DNA from: Flavobacteriales bacterium UBA7325
GTDB taxonomy: Bacteria > Bacteroidota > Bacteroidia > Flavobacteriales_D > Crocinitomicaceae
DNA: 53,036 bases
Direction: 5' to 3'
NCBI GenBank assembly: GCA_002471375.1
Contig: DKPV01000062.1
Coordinates: 1 to 53,036, forward strand
In this document: one piece after another, positions 34,641 through 41,963 of the stretch
How positions within the stretch are numbered: the first letter of the stretch is position 1
Layout of the letters: every line of letters begins with the position of its first letter
Translations under genes and position numbers: made by a program
Notes under the pieces: generated by a model
What the model saw: the letters and a program-made list of their open reading frames with translations, nothing else
Told to the model about the DNA's origin: nothing
Databases searched by the model: none

Positions 34641-35291
34641 TTATTGGAGAAACGCGTACATTAAGATGTTAGCGCCCATTTGGAGAGCTTGTTTACGTTT
34701 CTCAGTTGCATCATTGTGAACTTCAGTGTCCTCCCAGCCATCACTAAGGTCGGTTTCGTAGGTGTATAGGCACACTAATCGACCATTTACGATTATTCCA
34801 AAAGCCTGAGGTCGCTTACCATCATGTTCATGAATTTTTGGGAGTCCGTTGAAATCATATTTCTGATGAAAGATCTCATGATCAAAGGGCAGCTCGATAA
34901 GGTCGTTGTTCGGAAATATTTTTTTCAGTTCTACTCGGATGAATTGATCCATTCCGTAATTATCATCTATATGCAGAAATCCACCACCTTGAAGGTATGT
35001 TCGAAGATTCTCTGCCTCTTTAGAAGAAAACACCACGTTCCCATGTCCGGTCATGTGAACATAAGGGTATAGAAATAAGTCGGGAGAACCTACCTCGACA
35101 TAAGGGGTCTCTTTTGAAATAGACGTTTGAAGATTTGAATTGCAAAATTCAATCAAGTTTGGGAGGGCTGTAGGGTTTGCATAATAGTCACCACCTCCGC
35201 CATATTTCAACACACCCAATTGAAAGGTGCTCTGGCTGTAAGTCAGTCCTGTTAAAAAAATGGTTAAACAAAGTAAGATCAGTTTTCTCAT
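34641..35291 (-). CDS. DUF4159 domain exported protein
   Basis: The protein is about 216 residues from ATG 35291, directly before the signal peptide (MRKLILLCLTIFLTGLTYSQ). The rest matches DUF4159: FQLGVLKYGGGGDYYANPT, DLFLYPYVHMTGHGNVVFS, LQGGGFLHIDDNYGMDQFIR and LPFDHEIFHQKYDFN. The fold resembles glutamine-amidotransferase-like proteins; the function is unknown. The start codon overlaps the rsmE stop (4 nt), so it is the last gene of the pepT-holA-rsmE-DUF4159 unit. Confidence 0.88.
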   Translation of the reverse strand: MRKLILLCLTIFLTGLTYSQSTFQLGVLKYGGGGDYYANPTALPNLIEFCNSNLQTSISKETPYVEVGSPDLFLYPYVHMTGHGNVVFSSKEAENLRTYLQGGGFLHIDDNYGMDQFIRVELKKIFPNNDLIELPFDHEIFHQKYDFNGLPKIHEHDGKRPQAFGIIVNGRLVCLYTYETDLSDGWEDTEVHNDATEKRKQALQMGANILMYAFLQ

Positions 35292-35986
35292 TGATCGAGG
35301 GTTAATCGTGCTTGCATACATGCACACAAGGCTGCGGTCTCTGTACGCAAACGGTTTTCTCCTAAGGTAATTGTTTTATACCCATTTTCCAATGCGAGAT
35401 CTATCTCATCTTTTGTGAAATCACCTTCAGGGCCAATTAAAATAGGGCACCCACTTGATTTGAAAATACTTGTTAGCGAAGACTTTTCTCCATCATAACA
35501 ATGTGCAATGAGCCCATTTGGATGAGTTTTGATAAATTCTGAGACTGAAGTTAGTTCATTAATCCTTGGTAAAAATCTCCGCTGTGATTGTTTCATGGCA
35601 GAGATTGCTTTTTTCTTAAGTCGTTCGGGCTTCATTCTAACGCGTTCAGAATTTGCTCCAGTAATGAAAGAAATCTCAGTGATTCCTATTTCAGTCGCCT
35701 TTTCCACAAACCACTCGATGCGCTCCATTTGTTTGGTTGGACCGAGAGCAACGTGAATCTCCTCAGCTGGTGAATTTTGAATTTCTTCACTTATAATAAG
35801 AAGTTCGCACCGTTTAGGGTGGGCATTGGATATTTTTGCCTCGAAGTATCCTCCCATTCCATTGATCAAACCAAGAGAATCATCGTATGTCATTCGCAAG
35901 ACCTTAACAATATGCTTAGATTCTGTTTCAGAAAGTTGATGAGTTGTTGCTCCAGCAGCGATATTTGAGTCGAAGAATATGCGCAT
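35288..35986 (-). CDS. rsmE: 16S rRNA (uracil(1498)-N(3))-methyltransferase
   Basis: The 232-residue protein matches RsmE in length and in the SPOUT knot signature ILIGPEGDFTKDEIDLA followed by TITLGENRLRTETAALCA near the C-terminus, which together form the SAM-binding knot. The N-terminal PUA-like part has SKHIVKVLRMTYDDSL. It methylates U1498 (E. coli numbering) of 16S rRNA. The start overlaps the holA stop (TAATG), so translation of the two is probably coupled. Confidence 0.95.
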   Translation of the reverse strand: MRIFFDSNIAAGATTHQLSETESKHIVKVLRMTYDDSLGLINGMGGYFEAKISNAHPKRCELLIISEEIQNSPAEEIHVALGPTKQMERIEWFVEKATEIGITEISFITGANSERVRMKPERLKKKAISAMKQSQRRFLPRINELTSVSEFIKTHPNGLIAHCYDGEKSSLTSIFKSSGCPILIGPEGDFTKDEIDLALENGYKTITLGENRLRTETAALCACMQARLTLDQ

Positions 35987-36984
35987 TAGTGCATGATTCT
36001 ATAGATGAGCTCCTTCATCAATTGACCATGAGTAAAGGATGAATTTCCTACGCCTTTCGATTTTAAATCGTACTCATGTAGTGTCGCGATTACAGCCGCG
36101 ATCTTTTTAGGGTTGTAAATTTTTGTCGCCTTCAGCAATTCACCAGCAACAAATGGGTGAACTCTTATCGCGCTTGCTACAGCTTCCCTCGATTTGTTTT
36201 GTAAAAAATGAATTTTCATCAATTGAGAATACATTTTAAAGAGGCTAGAAATCACCATGATAATTGAGCCTCCTTTTGGATTGTGCTCGAAATAGTCTAC
36301 TATCTGGTTTGCTTTTGCAACGTTTCTCGTGCTCACTGCATTTACCAATTCAAAGACATTGAAATCTTTAGAAATTCCAATATTCTCCTCAATGTGAATC
36401 TCATTAATAGTCGTACCAGATTCCATTAAGATATCAAGCTTATTGAGCTCGTTAACAATCTTACTCAAATCATTCCCTAGGAATTCTGCAAGAAGTATAG
36501 TGGCCTTAGGTGTGATACCATAACCCTTGGTCTTTACATAGGCTGAAATCCAATCAGGCAATTTATATTCTTTAACCTTTTCTGAATGGAAAACGATCCC
36601 ATTCTTTGCAGCAGCCTTTATTGATTTCTTGCGACTATCGTATTTCTTGTATTTATATCCAAGTACGAATATTGTTTGATCAGATGGCGCCTCAAAGTAA
36701 GAGGCGAGATCTTCAATTTGACGAAAATCCTGAGCTTCTTTGAGTACCACTAATCGACGCTCTGCCATCATCGGGTATCCTTTTGCTTCAGAAATCATAC
36801 TCAATGCATCAGAATCCTTCCCGTATAATATTGTTTGGTTGAAATCTCGTTCGTGCTCCTGAAGGGCATGTTTAAGTAGCGCATCAATAATCAAATCGAT
36901 GAAATAAGGCTCTTCTCCATGAAGGAAGTATACCTTCTGGAATACACCGTTTTCAATATCCGATATGACCTTCTGATGACTCAT
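35986..36984 (-). CDS. holA: DNA polymerase III subunit delta
   Basis: The 332-residue protein matches HolA: an N-terminal FQKVYFLHGEEPYFIDLIID (degenerate Walker A, as expected for delta), RRLVVLKEAQDF near residue 77, then the helical middle (LAEFLGNDLSKIVNELNKLD) and C-terminal collar domain. The delta subunit opens the beta sliding clamp within the clamp loader. It lies 1 nt after pepT and overlaps rsmE. Confidence 0.93.
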   Translation of the reverse strand: MSHQKVISDIENGVFQKVYFLHGEEPYFIDLIIDALLKHALQEHERDFNQTILYGKDSDALSMISEAKGYPMMAERRLVVLKEAQDFRQIEDLASYFEAPSDQTIFVLGYKYKKYDSRKKSIKAAAKNGIVFHSEKVKEYKLPDWISAYVKTKGYGITPKATILLAEFLGNDLSKIVNELNKLDILMESGTTINEIHIEENIGISKDFNVFELVNAVSTRNVAKANQIVDYFEHNPKGGSIIMVISSLFKMYSQLMKIHFLQNKSREAVASAIRVHPFVAGELLKATKIYNPKKIAAVIATLHEYDLKSKGVGNSSFTHGQLMKELIYRIMH

Positions 36985-36985
36985 A

Positions 36986-38233
36986 TTAAGAGTGCTTAGC
37001 CCAAATTTGAGATAGTTCTACTAAAGTCTTTACTGCCTTCTCCATATCTTGAATACTTACATATTCATGTCTAGAGTGAATAGCCATTTCTCCCGTAAAT
37101 ATATTAGGACACGGCATTCCCATAAATGAAAGCCTTGATCCATCAGTTCCTCCTCTAATAATTGTAGGGAGAGCTGTGACTCCTGCTTTTTCCATTGCAC
37201 TAATAGCATATTCACCAACAAAAGGCACGGTTTTAAGAACCTCCTTCATGTTTCTGTATTGTTCAGTAACTTCAAATTCATAAGTAACCCCAGGGTAATT
37301 ATCAACGACAGACTTTACAAGTCCTTCCAAGCGATTCTCATACTCAGACAATTTTGAAGTTTCATGGTCACGAATGATAAAACCAATAGTTGATTGTTCA
37401 AGTGTACCTCCGATATTTGTTGGGTGAACAAAACCTTCCCGGTGCTCTGTGGTTTCTGGAGACCAGCTATCTTTTGGTAAAAGCTCTACGAACTCTGCCA
37501 TTACCTTCATGCTGTTAACCATTTTACCTTTTGCATAACCTGGGTGAGCACTGATACCATTAATCGTAATTTTAACACCATCAGCAGAGAAACTCTCATC
37601 TTCGAGAGATCCAAGAACACCACCGTCGAGAGTATATCCGTAATCTGCATTCAATCGCTCCATGTCTAAATGGTCGACACCTCTTCCAATTTCTTCATCA
37701 GGTGTAAACAGAATTCGAATCGTAGGGTGTGGAATATCCGGGTTATTGATGATGTGATGAGCATAATCCATAATAATCGCTATACCTGCTTTGTCATCAG
37801 CTCCAAGAAGTGTATGGCCACTAGCCGTAATTAGATCATCTCCAATTTTCTGTTTCAAGTAGGAGTGTTGTTCAACTGTAATAATTTGTGTTGGATCGTC
37901 TGGCAGAGTGATCGGGTTTCCATTGTAATTTCGGTGAACTATTGGTTTAACATTAGTTCCACTGCAATCAGGAGCTGTATCCATGTGAGCACAAAAACAA
38001 ATTGAAGGAAGCGTATCGTTCCCTGTATTGTTGGGGATTGTAGCGAATACATATCCCCATTCATCCATTTCTGCATCACTAATACCAAGGTCCAATAATT
38101 CAGAAACTAATGCTCGTCCAAGATCCTTTTGAATTTCTGAAGATGGGAATGATGTTGAGGTAGGGTCAGCAGATGTGTCAATTTTCGCATACTTAACGAA
38201 ACGATTTTCAACTGTAGAAATGTAATTGTTCAT
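36986..38233 (-). CDS. pepT: Peptidase T (tripeptide aminopeptidase)
   Basis: The protein is about 415 residues from ATG 38233 (MNNYISTVENRFVKYAKIDT); an upstream in-frame start would fall in the promoter. Metal-binding M20 motifs are present: CFCAHMDTAPDCSG, HTLLGADDKAGIAI, and FTPDEEIGRGVDHLD with the catalytic Glu pair. RGGTDGSRLSFMG and AIHSRHEYVS near the C-terminus complete the PepT set. The di-zinc enzyme removes the N-terminal residue of tripeptides in the cytoplasm. It heads the pepT-holA-rsmE-DUF4159 unit. Confidence 0.96.
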   Translation of the reverse strand: MNNYISTVENRFVKYAKIDTSADPTSTSFPSSEIQKDLGRALVSELLDLGISDAEMDEWGYVFATIPNNTGNDTLPSICFCAHMDTAPDCSGTNVKPIVHRNYNGNPITLPDDPTQIITVEQHSYLKQKIGDDLITASGHTLLGADDKAGIAIIMDYAHHIINNPDIPHPTIRILFTPDEEIGRGVDHLDMERLNADYGYTLDGGVLGSLEDESFSADGVKITINGISAHPGYAKGKMVNSMKVMAEFVELLPKDSWSPETTEHREGFVHPTNIGGTLEQSTIGFIIRDHETSKLSEYENRLEGLVKSVVDNYPGVTYEFEVTEQYRNMKEVLKTVPFVGEYAISAMEKAGVTALPTIIRGGTDGSRLSFMGMPCPNIFTGEMAIHSRHEYVSIQDMEKAVKTLVELSQIWAKHS

Positions 38234-38251
38234 GGATAAATAATTTGATTC

Positions 38252-38259
38252 CAAATGTA
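38252..38259 (-). promoter_or_regulatory. -7 promoter element for pepT
   Basis: On the minus strand TACATTTG matches TAnnTTTG, 18 nt before the pepT ATG. The -33 element is not clear. Its position makes the more distant in-frame pepT start unlikely. Confidence 0.5.
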
Positions 38260-38272
38260 ATCATTTAGACCC

Positions 38273-38299
38273 AAAAAAGGGAAGCTAAATTAGCCTCCC
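38273..38299 (-). terminator. Intrinsic terminator of ndk
   Basis: On the minus strand GGGAGGCT and AGCTTCCC form an 8-bp stem (one G-U pair) around AATTT, followed by six T. It ends the ndk transcript just before the pepT promoter element. Confidence 0.85.
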
Positions 38300-38324
38300 T
38301 CTTCATTAATTTCTATATCGTTGA

Positions 38325-38744
38325 TTAGAAAATTTCTGCTGCATTGAAATGGAATTCACCTTCAATTGCTGCGTTTTCATCAGAATCCGATCCATGAACT
38401 GCATTCTTAGCTTTTGATTCAGCGTAAGATTTACGGATAGTCCCTTCTTCTGCTTCAGCAGGATCAGTTGCACCAATTAATGCTCTGAAATCTGCTACTG
38501 CGTTATCTTTTTCCAAGATCGCTGCAACAATTGGTCCTGAAGTCATGTACTCAACTAATTCACCATAAAAAGGACGCTCAGCGTGCACTTCGTAAAATTT
38601 CTTTGCCTCATCTTCTGATAATCTCGTGTATTTCATTGCTTTGATTTCAAATCCAGCACCTACGATCATATCTAAAACTTTCCCCAAGTAACCGTTTTCG
38701 ATTGCATCAGGCTTCAACATTGTAAACGTTCTATTTGTTGCCAT
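38325..38744 (-). CDS. ndk: Nucleoside diphosphate kinase
   Basis: The 139-residue protein starts at the ATG giving MATNRTFTMLKPDAIENGYL, the normal Ndk start; the longer frame would begin upstream of the promoter element. TMLKPDA supplies the ATP-contact Lys, RPFYGELVEYM is conserved, and KNAVHGSDSDENA carries the active-site His that is phosphorylated. The enzyme balances NTP and dNTP pools. It is transcribed alone, with its own promoter and terminator. Confidence 0.97.
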   Translation of the reverse strand: MATNRTFTMLKPDAIENGYLGKVLDMIVGAGFEIKAMKYTRLSEDEAKKFYEVHAERPFYGELVEYMTSGPIVAAILEKDNAVADFRALIGATDPAEAEEGTIRKSYAESKAKNAVHGSDSDENAAIEGEFHFNAAEIF

Positions 38745-38772
38745 TATATTTATTGTTTTTGACTTTTGGCTG

Positions 38773-38802
38773 CAAATGTAGTGAATCAAGTCTGAGCAGC
38801 AA
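38773..38802 (-). promoter_or_regulatory. Promoter of ndk (TTG-N19-TACATTTG)
   Basis: On the minus strand TTG (38802-38800) and TACATTTG (38780-38773) are separated by 19 nt, a full match to the Bacteroidota primary sigma-factor consensus, about 29 nt before the ndk ATG. Confidence 0.75.
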
Positions 38803-38824
38803 TTCTGTTCATCGAAAATCTTGT

Positions 38825-38832
38825 TAAATTTG
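38825..38832 (+). promoter_or_regulatory. -7 promoter element of the ZIP transporter gene
   Basis: TAAATTTG matches TAnnTTTG, 17 nt before the ATG at 38850. At 19 nt upstream lies TTC instead of TTG (38803-38805). This site overlaps the -33 element of the divergent ndk promoter. Confidence 0.55.
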
Positions 38833-38849
38833 CAGCATCTTTAATTTCA

Positions 38850-39674
38850 ATGAAAGAATTAGTTCAGTATTTAAGTGAGTTAGATCCAGTGTTGGCGGCG
38901 TTTTATGCCACTACCTTTACCTGGTTCTTAACAATGATGGGGGCGTCCCTAGTATTCTTCTTTAAGCAGATGAATAGAGCACTACTGGATGGTCTGCTTG
39001 GATTTACAGGGGGCGTAATGGTTGCAGCAAGTTGTTTTGGACTTTTACTTCCAGCGATTGATCAGGCTGCAGAAATGGGAATGAAGGATGGTTGGGAAGT
39101 CATGCCAGCTACAGTTGGTTTTGCTTTAGGAGCCCTTTTCCTCTTCATTCTGAATAAGCTTCTTCCCCACCTGCACATCAATTTCCGTGAAGATGAGAAG
39201 GAAGGCCCGAAGACGAGCTGGCATAGTACTACATTACTTGTTTTAGCAATAACACTTCATAACATTCCTGAAGGTTTGGCAGTAGGAGTGCTATTTGGAG
39301 CGGCAGGAGGTGATATAGAAATGATTTCTTCCGCTGTTATCATTACTATTGGTATTGGAATACAGAACTTCCCAGAGGGAATAGCGGTTGCTATGCCATT
39401 AAGAAGACAAGGCGTTTCTAGAGGTAAAAGCTTTTGGTATGGACAATTGTCGGCTATAGTAGAACCAATCGCTGGGGTAGCTGGAGCATGGGCTGTAGCT
39501 TCATTTGTTCCAATTTTACCTTACGCATTGGGCTTTGCTGCTGGCGCAATGATTTTCGTTGTAGTTGAGGAGGTGATCCCAGAAACACAGCGAGATAAGT
39601 ACCGCGATATTGGAGTGCTTGGTTTCATCGGTGGCTTCTTATTGATGATGGTGTTAGACGTCGTTCTTGGCTGA
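38850..39674 (+). CDS. zupT: ZIP family divalent metal transporter
   Basis: The 274-residue protein has about eight membrane segments. The metal-binding signatures LAITLHNIPEGLAVGV (about residues 131-146) and IGIQNFPEGIAVAMPL (about 170-185) are those of ZIP helices 4 and 5, with a short charged loop (INFREDEKEGPKTSW) where ZIP proteins have a variable His-rich loop. It most likely imports zinc or related divalent cations. The symbol zupT reflects similarity to bacterial ZIP transporters; substrate preference is not shown by the sequence. Confidence 0.88.
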   Translation: MKELVQYLSELDPVLAAFYATTFTWFLTMMGASLVFFFKQMNRALLDGLLGFTGGVMVAASCFGLLLPAIDQAAEMGMKDGWEVMPATVGFALGALFLFILNKLLPHLHINFREDEKEGPKTSWHSTTLLVLAITLHNIPEGLAVGVLFGAAGGDIEMISSAVIITIGIGIQNFPEGIAVAMPLRRQGVSRGKSFWYGQLSAIVEPIAGVAGAWAVASFVPILPYALGFAAGAMIFVVVEEVIPETQRDKYRDIGVLGFIGGFLLMMVLDVVLG

Positions 39675-39721
39675 TTCTTCTTCTTTAAAATTGATTCAAT
39701 ACTTTTTTTTACAAAATGCTA

Positions 39722-39750
39722 TTGCTGTTAATGGATTATTCTTATATTTG
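39722..39750 (+). promoter_or_regulatory. Promoter of a short transcript (TTG-N18-TATATTTG)
   Basis: TTG (39722-39724) and TATATTTG (39743-39750) are 18 nt apart and match the Bacteroidota consensus fully. Transcription should start near 39755 and meet the strong terminator at 39823-39859 about 100 nt later. Confidence 0.75.
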
Positions 39751-39755
39751 TTACA

Positions 39756-39859
39756 ACTCTAAAGACAACAGATTAGGTATAATTGTTTTTGGGTTTTATA
39801 GTTTTAGCATGGTTTAGCAGGAAGAGGAACAAATTTCAATAAGATTTGTTCCTCTTTTT
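39756..39859 (+). ncRNA. Candidate small RNA of about 100 nt
   Basis: This is a short transcription unit with a full-consensus promoter upstream and a perfect 12-bp intrinsic terminator at its end, containing no plausible protein frame after the expected start site. A second promoter for the next gene begins inside the terminator T-tract, so the unit looks independent and not simply a leader. If the second promoter is inactive, the same element would be an attenuated 5' leader of the barrel gene at 39907. The exact 5' end is an estimate from the -7 box. Confidence 0.5.
39823..39859 (+). terminator. Strong intrinsic terminator
   Basis: AGAGGAACAAAT (39823-39834) pairs perfectly with ATTTGTTCCTCT (39844-39855) around a 9-nt loop, followed by five T. 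It lies 148 nt after the ZIP gene and 47 nt before the barrel gene. Confidence 0.92.
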
Positions 39860-39886
39860 GATTTATAACAATTCCTTGTACTTTAG
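39858..39886 (+). promoter_or_regulatory. Promoter of the outer-membrane barrel gene (TTG-N18-TACTTTAG)
   Basis: TTG (39858-39860) and TACTTTAG (39879-39886, one mismatch to TAnnTTTG) are 18 nt apart, the same spacing as the promoter at 39722. The expected start site is about 15 nt before the ATG at 39907. Confidence 0.55.
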
Positions 39887-39906
39887 AGGAAAAAAAAATA
39901 CAACCA

Positions 39907-41403
39907 ATGAAACCTGTCGCTATTCTCTTAATAAGTTTTCTATTAGTATCTAACTATGGTGTAATGGCCCAAACTCAGGGGGTGGCTTATACTGCTGTAG
40001 GTAAGGGGGTTGCTACCACATTTGTGACGGACTATCATTGTTTGGGAATCAATAGTTCCGCTTTAGGTTTTGGAACGGGTTATGACAAGAAATTCACAGC
40101 AGGTTCTACGGAATTTAATCTTGGGTTTTATTCAGATTCACTCAGTGCAGATAAATTAAAGGATCTTTACAAGGCTATCCGTAAGGACATGAAAGATGAC
40201 GCATCCGATCCAGCCGATTGGGCTACTCAAAGGCAATATGCCATAGAATATATGAATTCTGGAATTACAATGGATTTCAGTTTTAACTGGCTGGGATTCG
40301 CATTTCAAGCAGAAAAATTTGGAGGAATTGCTTTCAATATTTCAGAGAATTACAATTGGTATTCCAAGCTAGGGCAGAATGCGACTGATCTTTTATTTAA
40401 CGGGCGAGCATCATCTTATTTTGATTCATTGACGGTTGTTTTTGGGACAGATACATCTACAATACTAAACTCGGGTAATTTACCGAATGATACACTCGCT
40501 GCAGCGATCAACGGCACGGCATCTGTACCTTTGAATATTAGTTCATTAACAAACGGATCGGAGATTCGATTCGCATGGAATAGACACTATAACTTCGGTT
40601 ATGGAAGAAAGATATTTGGAAGTGATTCCACGTTTGCATTGTATGGTGGAATTGGAGGTCGTTTTATCCAATCGATGGCAATGTTTAACCTTGAATCGGA
40701 TGGGACAAATTTCTACATCTATTCATCTTTTAGCCCAAATTACGATATCGACTATGGGGCGATAGCATCAAGTAACCTTTCTAATTTTACGACAACTGGT
40801 GCAATTCCTAAACCAGTAGGAACTGGATTTGGTGTCGATCTTTCAGCAAGTGCAGTGTTCTTTGGGAAGCTAAAAGTAGCTGCAGCTGTTAATAATATAG
40901 GGTCGGTTACATACACTCGAAACGTATATAGCGTGCAAGATACACTAGTCGCTTCGATGGATTTGGCAGGGATGGAAAACTTTAATCTAACTAATTCAAT
41001 CTACAATTTCCTTGAGGATGGAGGCCTTCTGCAATTAGTGGGAGAAGAGGAGTATAAGATTAATAATGCTGCGACTTATCGATTAGGTGCTTCATTGGAA
41101 CTTGGAGACATGATTCGATTGGGACTTGATGTTGTCGGTCCATTTGACTCAGGTAATCCTGGGAGCCTGACGAATCCAGTTATATCTTTTGGAGGAGACT
41201 TTAAACCGATTGGGTGGTTGCAATTAAGTGCTGGATACCTTGGAGGTGGGCTTTACAAACACAATATTCCAATTGGTGTTAACTTCATTCTTGGCGGTGG
41301 AACTTATGAATTCGGTATTTCTTCACGAGATGTATTGAGCTTCTTCTTAGATGATTCAAACAGTATTTCGACGGCATTCGGATTTGCGCGAGTTCGATTC
41401 TAG
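39907..41403 (+). CDS. Outer-membrane beta-barrel protein, DUF5723-like
   Basis: The 498-residue protein has a signal peptide (ending GVMAQ) and a beta-rich body that ends in alternating hydrophobic residues with a terminal Phe (FGFARVRF), as expected for an outer-membrane barrel. The N-terminal AYTAVGKGVATTFVTDYHCLGINSSALGF resembles DUF5723 family proteins, which are distantly similar to PorV/FadL-type barrels. The family assignment is moderately sure. The small T9SS protein gene follows at 94 nt, which suggests the barrel belongs with surface proteins. No ligand is apparent. Confidence 0.75.
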   Translation: MKPVAILLISFLLVSNYGVMAQTQGVAYTAVGKGVATTFVTDYHCLGINSSALGFGTGYDKKFTAGSTEFNLGFYSDSLSADKLKDLYKAIRKDMKDDASDPADWATQRQYAIEYMNSGITMDFSFNWLGFAFQAEKFGGIAFNISENYNWYSKLGQNATDLLFNGRASSYFDSLTVVFGTDTSTILNSGNLPNDTLAAAINGTASVPLNISSLTNGSEIRFAWNRHYNFGYGRKIFGSDSTFALYGGIGGRFIQSMAMFNLESDGTNFYIYSSFSPNYDIDYGAIASSNLSNFTTTGAIPKPVGTGFGVDLSASAVFFGKLKVAAAVNNIGSVTYTRNVYSVQDTLVASMDLAGMENFNLTNSIYNFLEDGGLLQLVGEEEYKINNAATYRLGASLELGDMIRLGLDVVGPFDSGNPGSLTNPVISFGGDFKPIGWLQLSAGYLGGGLYKHNIPIGVNFILGGGTYEFGISSRDVLSFFLDDSNSISTAFGFARVRF

Positions 41404-41497
41404 ATATTCCAATCTGTATGTTTGGCTTAAACTAGCCGCCCGAGTTATTTGATTCAACATTAAAATATGCGTATATTGAGTGCGAATTACTACGGCT

Positions 41498-41962
41498 ATG
41501 AAAAAAAACCTGCTAATGGGCTGCGCAATTCTTGCAAGCACCTATTCAATCTCTCAAGAAAACACAGTTTCAACTGGCGGTGACGGTACCGGATCCGGAG
41601 GAACATTCAGTTACTCAATTGGACAGATTGATTACCACAATACTTCTGGCACATTGAATATATCGGAAGGTGTTCAGCAGCCGCATGAATACTATTCTCA
41701 AGTTGGTTTGACCGATTTAAATAATGTGGCTACATCCATTTATCCTAACCCGGCTTCAGAAGAGATTATCATCGAACTTAATTCATACCAAACTTCTTTA
41801 GAATATGATCTCTATGATGCTAAAGGCAAATTGGTGAAGCGTAACTCTATAATGGGATTAAAGACAATTGTTCCAATTCAGGAACTTTCATCGGGAACCT
41901 ATATACTTGAAATTTCGGATGGGAAGCAGCCTACAACAACATTGAAGTTTATTAAATATTAG
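41498..41962 (+). CDS. Small secreted protein with T9SS sorting domain
   Basis: The protein is about 154 residues from ATG 41498 (MKKNLLMGCAILASTYSISQ, signal peptide); upstream in-frame codons do not add signal-like residues. After cleavage comes a short Gly/Ser-rich beta segment (TGGDGTGSGGTFSYSIGQID) common at the start of T9SS cargo, then a sorting domain that takes up most of the protein (TSIYPNPASEEIIIEL, YDAKGKLVKRN, GTYILEISD). It therefore has almost no passenger. The S74 tail-fibre-like gene begins 1 nt after its stop, so the two are cotranscribed. Confidence 0.85.
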   Translation: MKKNLLMGCAILASTYSISQENTVSTGGDGTGSGGTFSYSIGQIDYHNTSGTLNISEGVQQPHEYYSQVGLTDLNNVATSIYPNPASEEIIIELNSYQTSLEYDLYDAKGKLVKRNSIMGLKTIVPIQELSSGTYILEISDGKQPTTTLKFIKY

Positions 41963-41963
41963 A

